This document shows positions 41,248-52,939 of a stretch of DNA of 64,000 nucleotides, piece by piece (within the stretch, counting starts at the first letter, position 1; every line of letters starts with the position of its first letter). The notes under the pieces are model-generated. The model searched no databases, was not told the DNA's origin, and saw only the letters and a program-made list of their open reading frames with translations. The position numbers were made by a program, and so were the translations under genes. The stretch comes from Microbotryum silenes-acaulis. Lineage: Eukaryota; Basidiomycota; Microbotryomycetes; Microbotryales; Microbotryaceae. The stretch is taken from NCBI GenBank assembly GCA_003665825.1, contig QPFY01000011.1, forward strand, positions 1,054,001 to 1,118,000. Direction: 5' to 3'.

Positions 41248-43633
41248 ATGGTGACTGCAACCGCGTCGCCGACTCCGAGACGATTGGGAGGGAAGGGAGG
41301 GCGTTTAGTGACGTTGGTGTTTGCTACCATCGTGGGGCTGTCAGCGGGCACCAACTATCTGTTCAGGTCAGTGCCATTGAACGTTGACTCGTTGAGCTCG
41401 GCACGCGGATCGGCTCGGAGTGCGACTGCCTCGGTCATCGTCACCGAGTCCCACTCTCCTGGTTGGCATTCCGGTCGGAGGCTGAATATCCATCCACCGC
41501 GCCGGTCTACCGAGTTGAGACTTCCTACTCGAGATCGCTTCCAATGCTGACCACCTACGAACCCCTCCGACTCCAGTGCCTACGCGCCACAGCTCGCTTC
41601 TCGCCTGGCTCTGTCCTCGACTCAGCTCAACGTCATTGGCTCAGCCGGCAATCTTGGTCAGTAGCGATAATCCAGCTGCACGCGTGAGAACGTCCTCAAT
41701 AATGAGACGGGGTACTAAATGCCACTTTGGCCTTCTTTTTCATCCTTTAGGTGTTTACCACTCAGGCATTCCCATGGGCCGGCTTGTCGATCGCCATGGG
41801 CCGACTTTTCTCTTGATTTTCTCCGCCGTGGCTCTCAGCTGCGCTTGTGAGCTGCATCAGCGAGCTTTGAAAAGAGATGCACTTTGCTGACGACGATTCA
41901 TTCTCCGACGCAGTTCTGATCATACGAAGTATCTACTTTGGCGGCCAAGACGGAATTTTCTCCGCGATCGGGGTGCCGGGGTTGGCCCTGATGGAGATGC
42001 TCACAGGGATAGGTACGTACAGCCAAACACGGTTTTACTTCGGCCTTAGGTCCATGTTTAATATGTGTCTCGTCAATGTGACAGGCTCGACTGCTGCTCT
42101 AGCAGCCGCAGGCAACGCGATCGCCCTGTCCTTCAAGAAGACTCGTGCCACAGCACTTTCGCTGGTCCTCTCGGGATTCGGACTTTCAGCATTCTTCTGT
42201 GAGCAGTCGCTTGTCAGGATTTACCTTCCATGTTGACTTCTGACCGTTTTGATCTTTCTAGACTCGAGCATCTGGCGGTCAATTTCGCCGACAACTTCAG
42301 ACCCGACCGCTGCGCTTTTACTGCTCCTTGCGCTAGGGTGTGGGGCCTCAATGGTACTGGGAGCCATCACTATTCGGAGACCAGCGATCATCACACCTGC
42401 AAGCCCCGCTCCAGTACCACCCCCTTCGATTGTCGTAAATTCGCCATCCCCCGACGACTCGGAGGATAATGCCGACACGATCGCTGCGGGTCTATTCCCG
42501 AGCGAACGAACCCCTTTAGTGCGATCCAACTCGAGCAAATCGGTGCATGACGAGGTCATCAGCGTTTCTGGATGGGGTCTCGCAAGGGAGCTGGATTTCT
42601 GGTGAGCGCAAGTTTAGAGGAGACATCGGATGGCATCCTTCCGTGCTCATCCTCCGTTCACAACGCACCGAAGGCTCCTTTTCGTTTTCAATGGACTTTG
42701 CTCGGGCTGTGGATTGATGTACATCAAGTGAGTTACTGTATATGTCATCACAAGTCTAAACTATACATAGTACCATGACTGAAGCGTGTCACTCCGGGTC
42801 GACCCATAGCAACGTCGGTACACTGGTTCGAACACTTGCGCTTAGCCCCGGGAGCTCCGATCAACCCCCATGGCATGTTGCCGTGCAGCAGGCAAATCTC
42901 GTCAGCTTTCTCTCCGTCTTCAACTGCCTTGGACGACTCCTCACTGGATTCCTCAGCGACTTTATGCTCCATCGCGCCCCTGCAAAGTGGAGGTTCAGTC
43001 GGATCTGGTGGAACGGTATGTTTGCAGCAGTCGGTCATACGTAATCTGCACTCATTCCCATTTCTTTTAGTCTCCACGGCGGCCATGCTCGTCGTCGCCT
43101 AGATCACCATATCCCGCGCCTCTACGATCGATGGAGTATGGACAGGATTGACCGTACCGACTATTTTGGTCGGATTCGCTCACGGTTCCGTCTTTGGAAT
43201 CTCGGGCATCATTGGACTCGAACGGTTCGGGATCAAGCATTTCAGTGGCAACAACGGCGTGTTGGCGCTTGCCCCTGCTATTTTTGTAAGACCGCGTCGG
43301 GGCTCATGACTGGGATGCACGGCCACTCATGAAGCTCGCGGTCGTCTTGCACAGGGTCAAGCAACGAACTTGATGTTCGGCAAGATCTGTGAGCCGAAGT
43401 TGTCGCGCCGACGATCCCGACCGCCGCTAATGCTTGACTGAGCTGCTCTCACAGACGATCATCAAGCTTCTCGGTCTTCCAAGCACCCCTCGCTCCTCGC
43501 CGCATCAACTTGCACGCTCGGACGAGACTGCTACCTCCTCTCCTTCCGCATCACGACAATGATGGCCGTTCTGGCTCTTGGCTTTGGTTTGGTCTTGAGC
43601 AATCGACAGAGCATGAAGCGGAGAGCTGCCTGA
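41248..43633 (+). CDS. MFS transporter with nodulin-like architecture (Mch1-like)
   Basis: Multi-pass membrane transporter of the monocarboxylate/nodulin-like branch; substrate unknown. Joined exons give LVFATIVGLSAGTNYLFSAY, APQLASRLALSSTQLNVIG, and GIPMGRLVDRHGPTFLLIF (the loop 2-3 signature). They continue with GSTAALAAAGNAIALSFKK and ATALSLVLSGFGLSAFF. A hydrophilic central loop follows, containing VISVSGWGLARELDFW, then LCSGCGLMYINNVGTLVRTL, FNCLGRLLTGFLSDF and GSVFGISGIIGLERFGIKHF. About eight introns; the first (about 41368-41573) is unusually long for this window. The pattern resembles yeast Mch1, a vacuolar MFS protein, but orthology is inferred. The gene is convergent with mevalonate decarboxylase, with about 150 bp between stop codons. 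Confidence 0.82.
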
Positions 43634-43779
43634 AGCGACCGGCCATGTTTCTCTTATTGAGATGTATTACCATGAGCGTCTTTTGAGGCGTTGCATTAAA
43701 ATATACGATTGGAGCCCCTACACCAGGAACAAGACGCTTGTATGCCACTACACCCTGACTGATCATTCGTAGGGCCCAT

Positions 43780-45291
43780 CTAAGCCTTCAAGCTCTTGGG
43801 TAACCCATCCGCGCCCAGAAGACTCTCCCCCTTACTCAAGACCCTCGGACCATCCCCGACCTCGGTATGGATGATTCTCGACACGCTCCCACTCTCAAAC
43901 ACAGGGATGACTTTGTCATTGAAACCCTCGGGCAACGTATCCTTAGCCTCAGGCTTCAGGCCGAACGGATCCTCGAATCTTTTCGCCTGAGGGAAATACC
44001 TCAACACGATCTCCAACACGTCCTTGACGTCCTTCTCCTCCGCATATAGCACCGCATTCGGCCCCGCATCAAAGGTGTATGCGACCTTGAGTCGATTCTC
44101 TGTTTGTTGGGAGATTCGATTGATCTCGACGGTCAAAGCGATGATGGCTTTCGAGACGTCGTTCATGTAAAAGATGGGGGGTTCGGTATCGAGGCACACG
44201 CCGTGGAATTGATTCGAATCGACCATCGTCTCGAGAGCGAACGCATCGAAATCCTTGGCCTGGATGGCTTTCTCCATCCTCGCCATCCGAGCGGGTACGA
44301 CGTGTTTGATTCGATGTTGCAACAGTTCCGACGTCGCGACGGTCCTTTGCATTCCCGAAGTGGACGAGGTCCCCTTCTTGTGATCCGAAACGACGAGGAT
44401 CAAAGCTTGCATCGTTGGCCAATGCTCCCTAGAGGCGACTTGGACAGCAACAGAGTCGGAGCCGTCGGCTTTTTGTCCCATTTCCCAAGCGACGAAACCA
44501 CCGAACATGGACCGGCAGGCCGATCCGGAGCCTTGTCGAGCGATACGGGAGAGGTCCGAGACGCTAATCCCGTTGGCTTCGAGGGCGTATAACGAAGACA
44601 GGGTCGCGATCAGGGCCGAAAGACCTGATGCGGAGGAAGCTAGCCCAGCAGCGGTGGGGAAGTTGTTCTCCGAGGCGATGTGGACGGGCGAGGTCGAAAG
44701 CTTGGGAAGGGACGAGTCCTTGTCCTAAGAGAGTCCATTCTATGCCGTTAGAAGCCATCCGGGCAAAACCGACTTGATCCCAACTAACCTCGATCTGTTT
44801 CCTCAAGGCCCTCATCTCACTCAAACACCTCTCGGTCCTACCACCTTGCTTGATCTCCTCCTCGACGCCGTTGAGCCATAGTCGATCTTGCGACGACGCG
44901 GCACCTTCAATCACTTGCGCCGAGGTGAGGGAGCGCAGGTGGTCTTGGGATAAGGTGACGGAGAGGGAGGAGTTGGTGGGAAGAATGAGCGACGTATCGC
45001 GTTTGCCCCAGCTGTAGAGGAGAAGGAGAGTGAGAGAGGAGGGCGAGGAGGGCGGGGCGAAGAGGAAGAGCTGCACGTCAGTACACCTTGTACTTTTTCG
45101 GAACGCGGGCAGAGGAGCACATCACTGACTATTTCACGACGGCGATATTGACCTGTCAGCCAGATCAAAACGAATCGAGAGGGGTGTCAGTTGACGCTCC
45201 CCGTCGTCCCCACCCGTCGGGCCCGGGCAGAGCTTGGTCAGATGAAGAGAGTTGAGTGACTGACGGGAGCGGTGCAGGTAGCTTCGGCCAT
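43780..45291 (-). CDS. MVD1: Mevalonate diphosphate decarboxylase
   Basis: Converts mevalonate diphosphate to isopentenyl diphosphate, the last step of the mevalonate route to sterols and isoprenoids (yeast ERG19). The first exon encodes MAEATCTAP. After an intron comes VNIAVVKY, and after another WGKRDTSLILPTNSSLSVTL. The GHMP kinase ATP-binding motif is FPTAAGLASSASGLSALI. The C-terminal domain is complete: GSGSACRSMFGGFVAWEMG, KGTSSTSGM, YTFDAGPNAVLY. Length (~400 aa) and motif order are normal. Three introns are clear. The ATG at 45291 is fixed by the conserved N-terminus. Confidence 0.96.
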
Positions 45292-45556
45292 ACTGAGCAG
45301 GCTGGGAGGGTGTTGAGGGTTGCGGAAGAATGTGAGAGTCGAAAGGAGTCGAGTTACGCCCTCGTCGCGCGCTCAAAATCCACGCGTGAGATCGACACGC
45401 GCGCGCACGGACCTCTTCTGCGGCGTAACTCGGCCGAGCCAGTCAAGTCCTCCCATGAGATCATCTTCCGACTTCAAAACTTCTCATTCAATCCATGGCC
45501 ACTGGAACATCAGAAAAGCACCCTATACAAGTTTCTTTGAAATACATGCCAGGCCT

Positions 45557-47313
45557 TCAAAGCGTCACCTCAACCTCGGCCGCATCCTGCAACGACACCG
45601 TCCCCGCGGCCCTCTTCAACTCAATCATCAACCTCTCGGCCTTTCTTTTCTTCTCCTCTGGCGTCTCCTTCCTCCGTTCCGTCGCGCCCTCCTCCTCCTC
45701 CTCTTCCTCATCATCATCCCCACTCAAAGACTTCTTCGGTCCCCCCGCTTCAAAAATCGTTTGGATGAACTGCGCCACTCCAACTTCGCCAATCTCCACC
45801 TCGGCTCGAGCACCCCAACGATACTCGATCGCGGCGTCCCCAGCCTCAATCAGGTCCGCACCTTTCCCACGCACAGTACGTTGCGTAGCAGGAACGTGAC
45901 CTGTTCGAGCGGCGGCTGCAGCGGCGGCTGCTGGCGCGGCACCGGATGCGGATCGCTCGAGGTAGCCTTGCTTGCACATCAGTTGGATGAAGTGGTCTAG
46001 GTTGAGGTGGCCTGGGTGGGACGAGCACGGTGACAGTGGGATGATCGTCGATGGGTAGAGCGACAAGCGACGCAGGTAGGTGATGAGTTGATCTGTGGTT
46101 TGCAATCGGGAATCGACTGGGTCAGATCTTGGAGACAGTTCGGGCTTCCTCCGCAATAGAGACTGACCATCACCGAGGACTTTGCCGTTGACTAGGATGA
46201 GCGCCAGGATGACACCTAGGATCCCATAGGCTGCACCTTCCTCCCTCTTGACATCCCTGATGTAACCCCCCTTCGCCTCGGCCCGCTGTTTCGTATGCAG
46301 ACCCGACAGATCCCCATCATCGTCGTCCTCGGCGTAGTTGATCAGTTCGCGGGCCAGAGCCGACGATTCGGCGAGATCTTCGTCGACGGAGGAGGAGATG
46401 GACGCAAGCGGGCGAGCTGCTGAGGCACGGATGAGCTGGATGGGCAGGGTCGATCGAAGAGCGTAGACTTTGGCAGGGTCTGTGAGGAGGGATTGGAGAG
46501 ATCAGCACTGCCCTCGTTATCGATTAGCGAGAGCGTCGGTGCCGGAACTGACTCTTGGCGGTCGAGTTTTCTTTGGGTCGAAGGGCGACGAGTTCCATAC
46601 CGAGCACCTTGCGCAGGTTCTTTTGCACCTTGGGGATGAGCTCGTTAAAGTAACGACCCTGGCCATCGGGGAGCACTGGAAAAGGAAAATCGGCGATGAG
46701 GAGGAGGGTTTTCGATTGCCAAGTCGAGTCGCGCATGCACTCACCCGTCTTGACAATGTCGGCGCGGGAGTGGAGTTTGCGCGTGTACTCTGAAAACAGG
46801 ATATGGCGAGTGATTGCCTTGACAAGATCTTCCTTTTCCTGTGATGCAACCCTCCGCGCAAGGTCAGCTCGGCGGGATAGGTTCCCGCGGACGGATCTTT
46901 ATAGGTCGGCTCTTACCTGAGTTGACAGCGCCCCCTTTCCCTTCTTTTTCCGGTCCGTAGTTTCCTCATCGTCTTCATCCGCCCCCTCGTCATCAACAAC
47001 CTCTTCGTCTTCCTCTTCGTCGTCGGAAGCTTGACGCGCCTTGCCCTTGCCCGATCCTTTACCCTTCTCCCTTCCAACAGCCTTGGTCTTGCCCTTCCCT
47101 TTCCCCTTGGAAGGTTGAGGTTCCTCTTCGTGCTCGTTCTGGTCGTCTTTGTCTTGTTGGGGTTCGTCGTCGTCCTCTTCGCGTTCCGAGTCGGGCGCGA
47201 CGCGCGAGGCTCGTCCCCGTTTCTTGCCGTACTAATGCGGCGGCGTGGGCATGTCAGAGTTGCGGGCTAGCTGGAGTCAGACCATGAACAGATGGACGAC
47301 TCACGCTTGCCAT
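45557..47313 (-). CDS. NSE3: Nse3, MAGE-domain subunit of the Smc5/6 complex
   Basis: MAGE-family protein that pairs with the RING subunit Nse1 in the Smc5/6 genome-stability complex and helps bind DNA. The N-terminal part is highly charged and Lys/Glu/Asp-rich (disordered). The tandem winged-helix MAGE domain is recognisable from KAITRHILFSEYTRKLHSRADIV, through GMELVALRP and GAAYGILGVILALILVNGK, to YLERS and YRWGARAEVEIGE. The C-terminal tail has an acidic run and an Arg/Lys-rich helix. The first exon codes only Met-Ala-Ser before the first intron. About five introns. The stop at 45557 is 265 bp upstream of the decarboxylase start. Confidence 0.85.
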
Positions 47314-47728
47314 GGTGGATGGGCTTGTAGCTGTGGTGTCGTCCGGGCGCGAAGGCTCGTCTGTTCTGCCTGTAGCGTGTGGTACGGTCAACGGTCAAAG
47401 TCAAAGCGACGCGACGCGTTCGGGTTCGACGCGCGCCGCGGTCAAATTACGCCGGGAGGATATTCGCGATTACGCGAGCCTGAATGGCGACTAGCCGCGC
47501 TGCTCCTAATCTTGTTTCGGCCCCGCTACGGCCCCGCTACTGCCCCGCTTGCCTCCGCTTGCCTCCGCTTGCCCGCCCATTCGCCGCCAAGTGCCCGCGA
47601 GATCGCCTTCTTCCGGCTCTTTCACTCCTGCACTCCTCTCCTCGACCTATTGCCCCGGCTAAAGGTCCTCTGTCCTCTCGCCCAATCTGACGTCCCATTT
47701 CATCAACTATTTCGCCAGGAGGGCAGAG
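47314..47728. promoter_or_regulatory. Divergent promoter region, NSE3 and HIT-domain gene
   Basis: A 415-bp gap between divergent starts. It contains short tandem runs (gccccgctac repeated near 47520; gcctccgctt repeated near 47551) that could be slippage-prone. No further feature seen. Confidence 0.5.
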
Positions 47729-48691
47729 ATGGCCAGTTCGCAAACGGCCAACTCGTCCTACCCCAAACCCTCAACTTCCAGTAGCCATCGCACCTCGTCG
47801 GCTTCCTCGGTATCGGGCGACGCTGACAAGTCATCAGAGCCCGACGGGATCGAGACGGAGGAAGGGTGTACATTCTGCGAGATTAGGGATGGGGTGCAGC
47901 GGGCGGCCAAGGTCGGTCATTCTTCCTCGGAAACGGCCGTTCTCTGCGCGAGCACGATCAACTGAACCCTCGGCGACGGCTATAGGTCTATGAGGATGAG
48001 CACGTCATGGCCTTCCTGGGTAGGTGCTGCGAGCTCACTGGCTGGTAAATTGCAAAGCTGACTGTATTCGTTTTCGTGCCCCGCTCAGACATCCTCCCCA
48101 TCAGAGAAGGTGTGATGCGAGATCACGTCACCGACTCAGCGTCCGAGGCCAAGGATATGCCCTCGCCGCCCCGTGACCGCCACACTGACACAGGCCACAT
48201 ATCGTTATTCACCGCCCCCAGGTCATCTTCTCGTAGTCCCCAAAGCGCACTACGCACGCGTGTAAGTGACCCCTCCCTCGGCGCCCCCAACCCGACGACG
48301 ACTGACCCTTTTTCCCCCTTTCCCCGTCCGAAAACCCAGTTCCCAACTCCCGTCCCTCCTCTCCTCCCACCTCGGATCCGTACTCCCGCTCCTCTCGCGA
48401 TCGCTCGCCAAAGCGCTCAAGAACCCCGATTTCAACATCGTCTCCAACACCGGCTACGCGCAAATAGTCCATCATGTCCATTTCCATATCGTCCCTGCCC
48501 CCAATCTGAATTCTAGCTCCAATACGAGCATGTCTACGAATGCGAATCGGAGTGGGTGGGCTAGTTTGGTCGGGAGGGAGGAACTGGATGAATCCGAAGG
48601 GGAGGAGTTGGCGAGGAGGATTAGGGACTGTGTGCATGAAGAGTTGGCGAGGGAGAAGGAGGGGAGGGGGAAGGGGAGCTCAAAGTTGTGA
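47729..48691 (+). CDS. HIT-family (histidine triad) nucleotide hydrolase
   Basis: Small purine-nucleoside phosphoramidase or related HINT-type enzyme. A Ser-rich leader is followed by CTFCEIRDG (zinc-type CxxC), YEDEHVMAFLDILPIREGHL and LVVPKAHYARV. The catalytic triad motif HVHFHIVP sits near the C-terminus, after FNIVSNTGYAQIVHH. At least four short introns break the first half; the third joins GAAGG to TCATCTT to make EGHLLVV. The C-terminal tail after HVHFHIVP is longer than in typical HINT proteins and is charged. All three histidines are present. Confidence 0.88.
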
Positions 48692-49049
48692 TTCGCGAGC
48701 TGTACATGGATTGAATCTGGCGGGACAGAGCGAACCTTGCATCGTAGTAGCATAGGTCGTACAGCGTGTAACTGTTGTTGTATCATCCTCACGACGAGCC
48801 TTACATGAATATCAGGATCAAGAGGGAGCCTTTTCGCTCTTATGTCCGCGCTCACGAGTCGACAACTTTTCGAATCATGTATACTCTTCAATTCTCCTGA
48901 TAATTGAGTTTCATCCTCCCGTTGATTAAACGGGTTCTCACGGGTTCCGATTAGTTCAAAATCGATTGCACTTCTGGAGCGGTTCGTTACACAAATGCGA
49001 ACGAGAAGAAGAGACCGTTTTGTTTGTCATCTCGGGTCGGGACGTCGAA
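48692..49049. other. Convergent intergenic region
   Basis: 358 bp shared by the 3' ends of the HIT and TM9 genes. It is AT-richer than its surroundings. It has no protein-like frame. Confidence 0.5.
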
Positions 49050-52000
49050 TCAATCGACTCGGATCCTCCCACTGTTGGACCAGAAAGCGAAAAAGGCCCG
49101 ATCAATTTCCTTCGCCCCACCAGCCATTCCAATCTGCTCGCTCACGAGACCAACTTACTAAATCGTCTTGAGGAACCAATACGAACTGACGAATCCCGTC
49201 GTCCCCAACACCAAGAACACCAACCCACTCAACAGCACCAAATAGCCCAAATAAAGCACCTTGTTCGCCAACCCATCCAAATGTAACCTCGAAACCCAAT
49301 ACAAGATCCCGTACCCGAACAGCCAAAGTCCGGCTCCACCTCCCGCAAGGAAGGATCGCCAATGCCAACGGTATTCTTCGCTACAGAGGGCAAAGTAGGT
49401 CATGAGGACCGCCGAGGTGGCGGCAGTTAATAGGACGATGAGGGATGTAAGGGCGAGGAAGCCAAAAGCGTAGTAGACTTTGGACCCGAAGAGGGATTGC
49501 ATCACCGCGTAGAGTTCGATGAAGCCGGCCGCTGTGAGGATATTGCGGGCATTGTTATCAGAAACTGCATCGTTTTGACATCAGGTAAACGTCATTTGAC
49601 TCACCGAAAGGAAGGATACCCGCGAGAATGGCACTGGGCCACGGCGCAAGCCACCATTCCGTCCGGGGGATCTGGCGCGGAATCTGATTAATTCGAACGG
49701 GGTGATCGACAGCTCCATGTCGAACACCAAGATAGCCCCCGACCGCAGCAGTTGGCACATTCACCCCGAACCCTATTTTCCAAGAGCATGCGTCATTAGC
49801 CGGCGTACCAAGGCAGGGATATAGATCGGACACGTACATAACCCCACAATCGCCATGAAGGTTCCGAACGGCACCGCTCCCGACGAACCGGCGCCCAGGA
49901 GGAAAAAGTTGAGCAAGTGCAAGAACACGAAGAGGACGCTGCGACATGAAAGGGCCAAGAAGTGTCAGGTTCGGCTGACCAACGCGTCCTCGAGAGCCTT
50001 GCGTAGTGGAATGCTGAACTCACGTCGGGAAAAGCACAGTCGTAAGTAGAATCGTCTTGCGCCATTCTTCACCTTTGAGCGATGCGTAAACGCGTGAAGA
50101 GACGTAGCCGGCAATACACTGCGATGTGAGACCCTCAAATGAGTTTCAATCGACGCAAACAGGCCATAATTCCGCACTCAGTCCCCACGCACACCAAAGA
50201 ATGAGAAAGTGATGATCATGACGGTTGAGAGTGAGCCTCGGTTCGAGGGGGATAGGAAACCCAAGAGCGCAAAAACTGTCAACGAAGAGAGAGAAGTCGA
50301 TCAGCAGAGGCTACACCTAGCACGGTCAGGCCCTCCCATGACTCGCCTAATGTCACCCCCGACATCGCCGTCAATTGCGCACCACTTCCAACGACGACAC
50401 TGAGCAACATCCTCCGCTTCGGTGGTCGGAACACTTCGCCGTGAACGAGCTTCCACCCAAAGTCTTCTTGCACGTCCTCGTCGAGGTCGATGGCATTGTA
50501 GCGAGAAATGTCGCCGTGTACGGTTCTAAGGAGGACCATGGCGACCATGCCGCACACTGCACGCGATTCGATGACACTTTCATCAGTGCTTCTTTTTCCG
50601 AGACAAACGTGATGCGATTCTCACGTACGGAAACCGGCAATGATGATGGAGGACGCAAGGGAGAGCACATGAATGCGAGGGTTCGAAACACGAAGGTAGT
50701 GGTCCCACCGTGTCGACCAAGGTGTGGCCGACTCCTTCCAGATGATGCTGTAGGTGTAGGCGATCTTGTTGGGTTTTGTCGGATCGAGACGGAAGGGCGT
50801 CGATGTGGCGCATGACGGCGTCGAGGCAGTTCCAGCTAAAGAGTCGCGACTGTGGTGTATATACAAAGGTTCAGCGCCTTTTAGCGCAGGTGTTGGCTAA
50901 CGAGAAGCCATTCTACAAACCTCGACGGCCACACCACTACTCCTACTACTCGTTTGTGTCCGTCAGTTCTCGAATGGTACTCGAGGTAGATGTCGAAGTG
51001 ATTCTACGCAGTGTGATGCCAATGAAGGGAGGTGTCAGAGTATGAAGGAGTGCGTATGCTTTAAAAAGGCTCAAGAACATACCGAAGGCTTGAAAACAAC
51101 ATTCGGGTCCGCTTCGGCCGCCTGTTCTTGCGGGAGTTGGTGTCAGTTTCGCGAGCATTCCGACGCACGAAGTCAGACAGAACCTACAGGTGTTTCCGAG
51201 GTCGTACTATCGACCGAACCAAGTGAAAACCCTGCCGAATAGAACAGCTCCTTCGTCCGTGTATCTTGCTTCATCTCCGCGGCGGGCAGTCCATCGATGA
51301 GCCAGCTGTAGGCGTAGTTTTCCGCTATCCGGTCGGCGAGGAAGGCCGAGTTGTCGGCGGATAGGGTGGAAGTGCACAGATGGACGCATGTGGCGTCTTC
51401 TAACATTCGAATCTGTCGGCACACAATCATCAATATGTCAGCCCGCTTAAAGGGGAGAAGGTGTTCCGCTCCGCTCCAAGGTCTCACGTTGAAAGGGGAG
51501 TCGTACAACCGATCGCCAAAAAGGACACTGCCGAGCGATTCGGCCTGTTTCTTGGGTGGCCCTGGTTTCGGCTGGCAAAACCCAAACTGCGGGTCATAGT
51601 AGTCGTATCTTCGAAAGGCAATATCGAGGCCGGGACGTGTCAGTGTCTAGAGGTCAATATCGCCGTTCTGTTTAAATCTTCCGGACGCGGCGGAAGGAGG
51701 GCCATGTTGCTGTCTCGTATTCGAACGTTTGATCTTCCGCCTCAGAGCCATATGCTGTGCGAGCGCATTTGGGTGCGACTCGATATCGCGTGCCGCTTGA
51801 AGCTTGAAGAGCAATGCCACGACTTCTGACTGGCGTGAACCCCACTTGAACGTATGCCGAGGCACGCGTGTCGCCGAGCCCAGGTTGCAGAGCGACAGTG
51901 CGGGAGAAGGGCTACTTACGCTACCATGCTCTTGACTTGAGCATTCCACCCACTCGCATGGGGTTTGAGCGCATTGACCAAGAGAGGAACGTGATCTCCG

Positions 52001-52287
52001 GGAAGGTAATCCTTGGGTGCTGCGCCGGGCAGGTCTGTGGTGGCCAGGTCGACGACGGTGCCAAATTTCCCCGAGCGCAGCGCGTAGGTTGGGTGTAAGG
52101 AGAGTCAGAACTGGCGTGATTCGATCGGGATAGATCAGGACTGACAAAAGGCTTGTGTTGCAGTCGCATACAACGAAGTAAGCAACAGTAAGGAGCTCGT
52201 GCTGGGCCATGAGCGTGGCCGCCGACGAGAGAGTGATGAGGCGTGGGGGGTTGTCGTCGTGCCACGTTGACGCGCCGTCGAGGGCAT
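49050..52287 (-). CDS. TM9SF/Emp70 nonaspanin family protein
   Basis: Golgi/endosomal nine-membrane-segment protein. The first exon codes a Ser/Arg-rich leader with a hydrophobic signal stretch (SSLLLLTSLYATATQAF). After an intron comes the mature N-terminus FYLPGAAPKDYLPGD. Further marks are YAYSWLIDGLPAAE, the membrane region, and the C-terminal ALCSEEYRWHWRSFLAGG. The family ends in a KxD/E-type Golgi signal. The frame at first seems to stop at 49158 (FLKTI), but that TAG is part of a gtaagt donor. Removing the intron 49072-49158 gives IYGRIRVD and a stop at 49050, restoring an RVD end. About ten introns in all. Confidence 0.88.
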
Positions 52288-52939
52288 GGTGTGGGTGCTG
52301 GGATGAAGGTGTATTGGTGCCGAGTAACTACTCTGCGCGTCGCCGGATCGGATTATCGATCTTGGTCGCCAAGTGGGATTGGCTCGGGGACCAGGCCGAA
52401 TGTGAACACGGGGATGTCGCAGTTGCAATGAGCGGGCGAGGAGTGAGCGGCCTTGACCGGCCCGACCTCTATATTCAGGTAGAGTCGTTCGAAGGAAAAA
52501 AACCAAAGAAAATTGGGAGAAAGAGGAGGAGGAGGAGGAGGAGGTTTACGTGCTTGATACTACATTTTATTAGCAGTGTTGCGTAGTATAATAATATCTG
52601 CTACGCCTTCAAGAACCCGCCTGAGAGATTTCAAGGGCCTTAGCCATTGCAGCTATTGCAATATTGCAGTCTGCCCTTGATTACTTAGGTCTGATCAATC
52701 AGTCTTTACATCAGAAAGCAGTTTCAGGGGCCGAGGGAAGAACATTTGAACACTGTTTGATTATAAACTCGTACGAATCTTTCAAGCTTCTCCATCCGAC
52801 AGCTGTAGCACTCGCTGTTGTACTTCGAGCCGGTCGAGCTGAGGATCTTGGGAGTGTTGCTCGATCGGCGGCGGAAGCAAAGCCTGCTCTCCCCTCAACT
52901 TGACCTCGACTCGACTCGACTCGATTCAACTGGGAAGCG
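52288..52939. promoter_or_regulatory. Divergent promoter region, TM9 gene and U2SURP
   Basis: 652 bp between divergent starts. It includes an (agg)n microsatellite at 52522-52544 and a tract of repeated tcgactcgac just before the U2SURP start (about 52905-52925). The middle (52560-52700) is AT-rich. No gene is recognised. Confidence 0.5.
52522..52544 (+). repeat. (AGG)n microsatellite
   Basis: About seven uninterrupted agg units in the promoter interval, likely length-variable. Confidence 0.85.
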
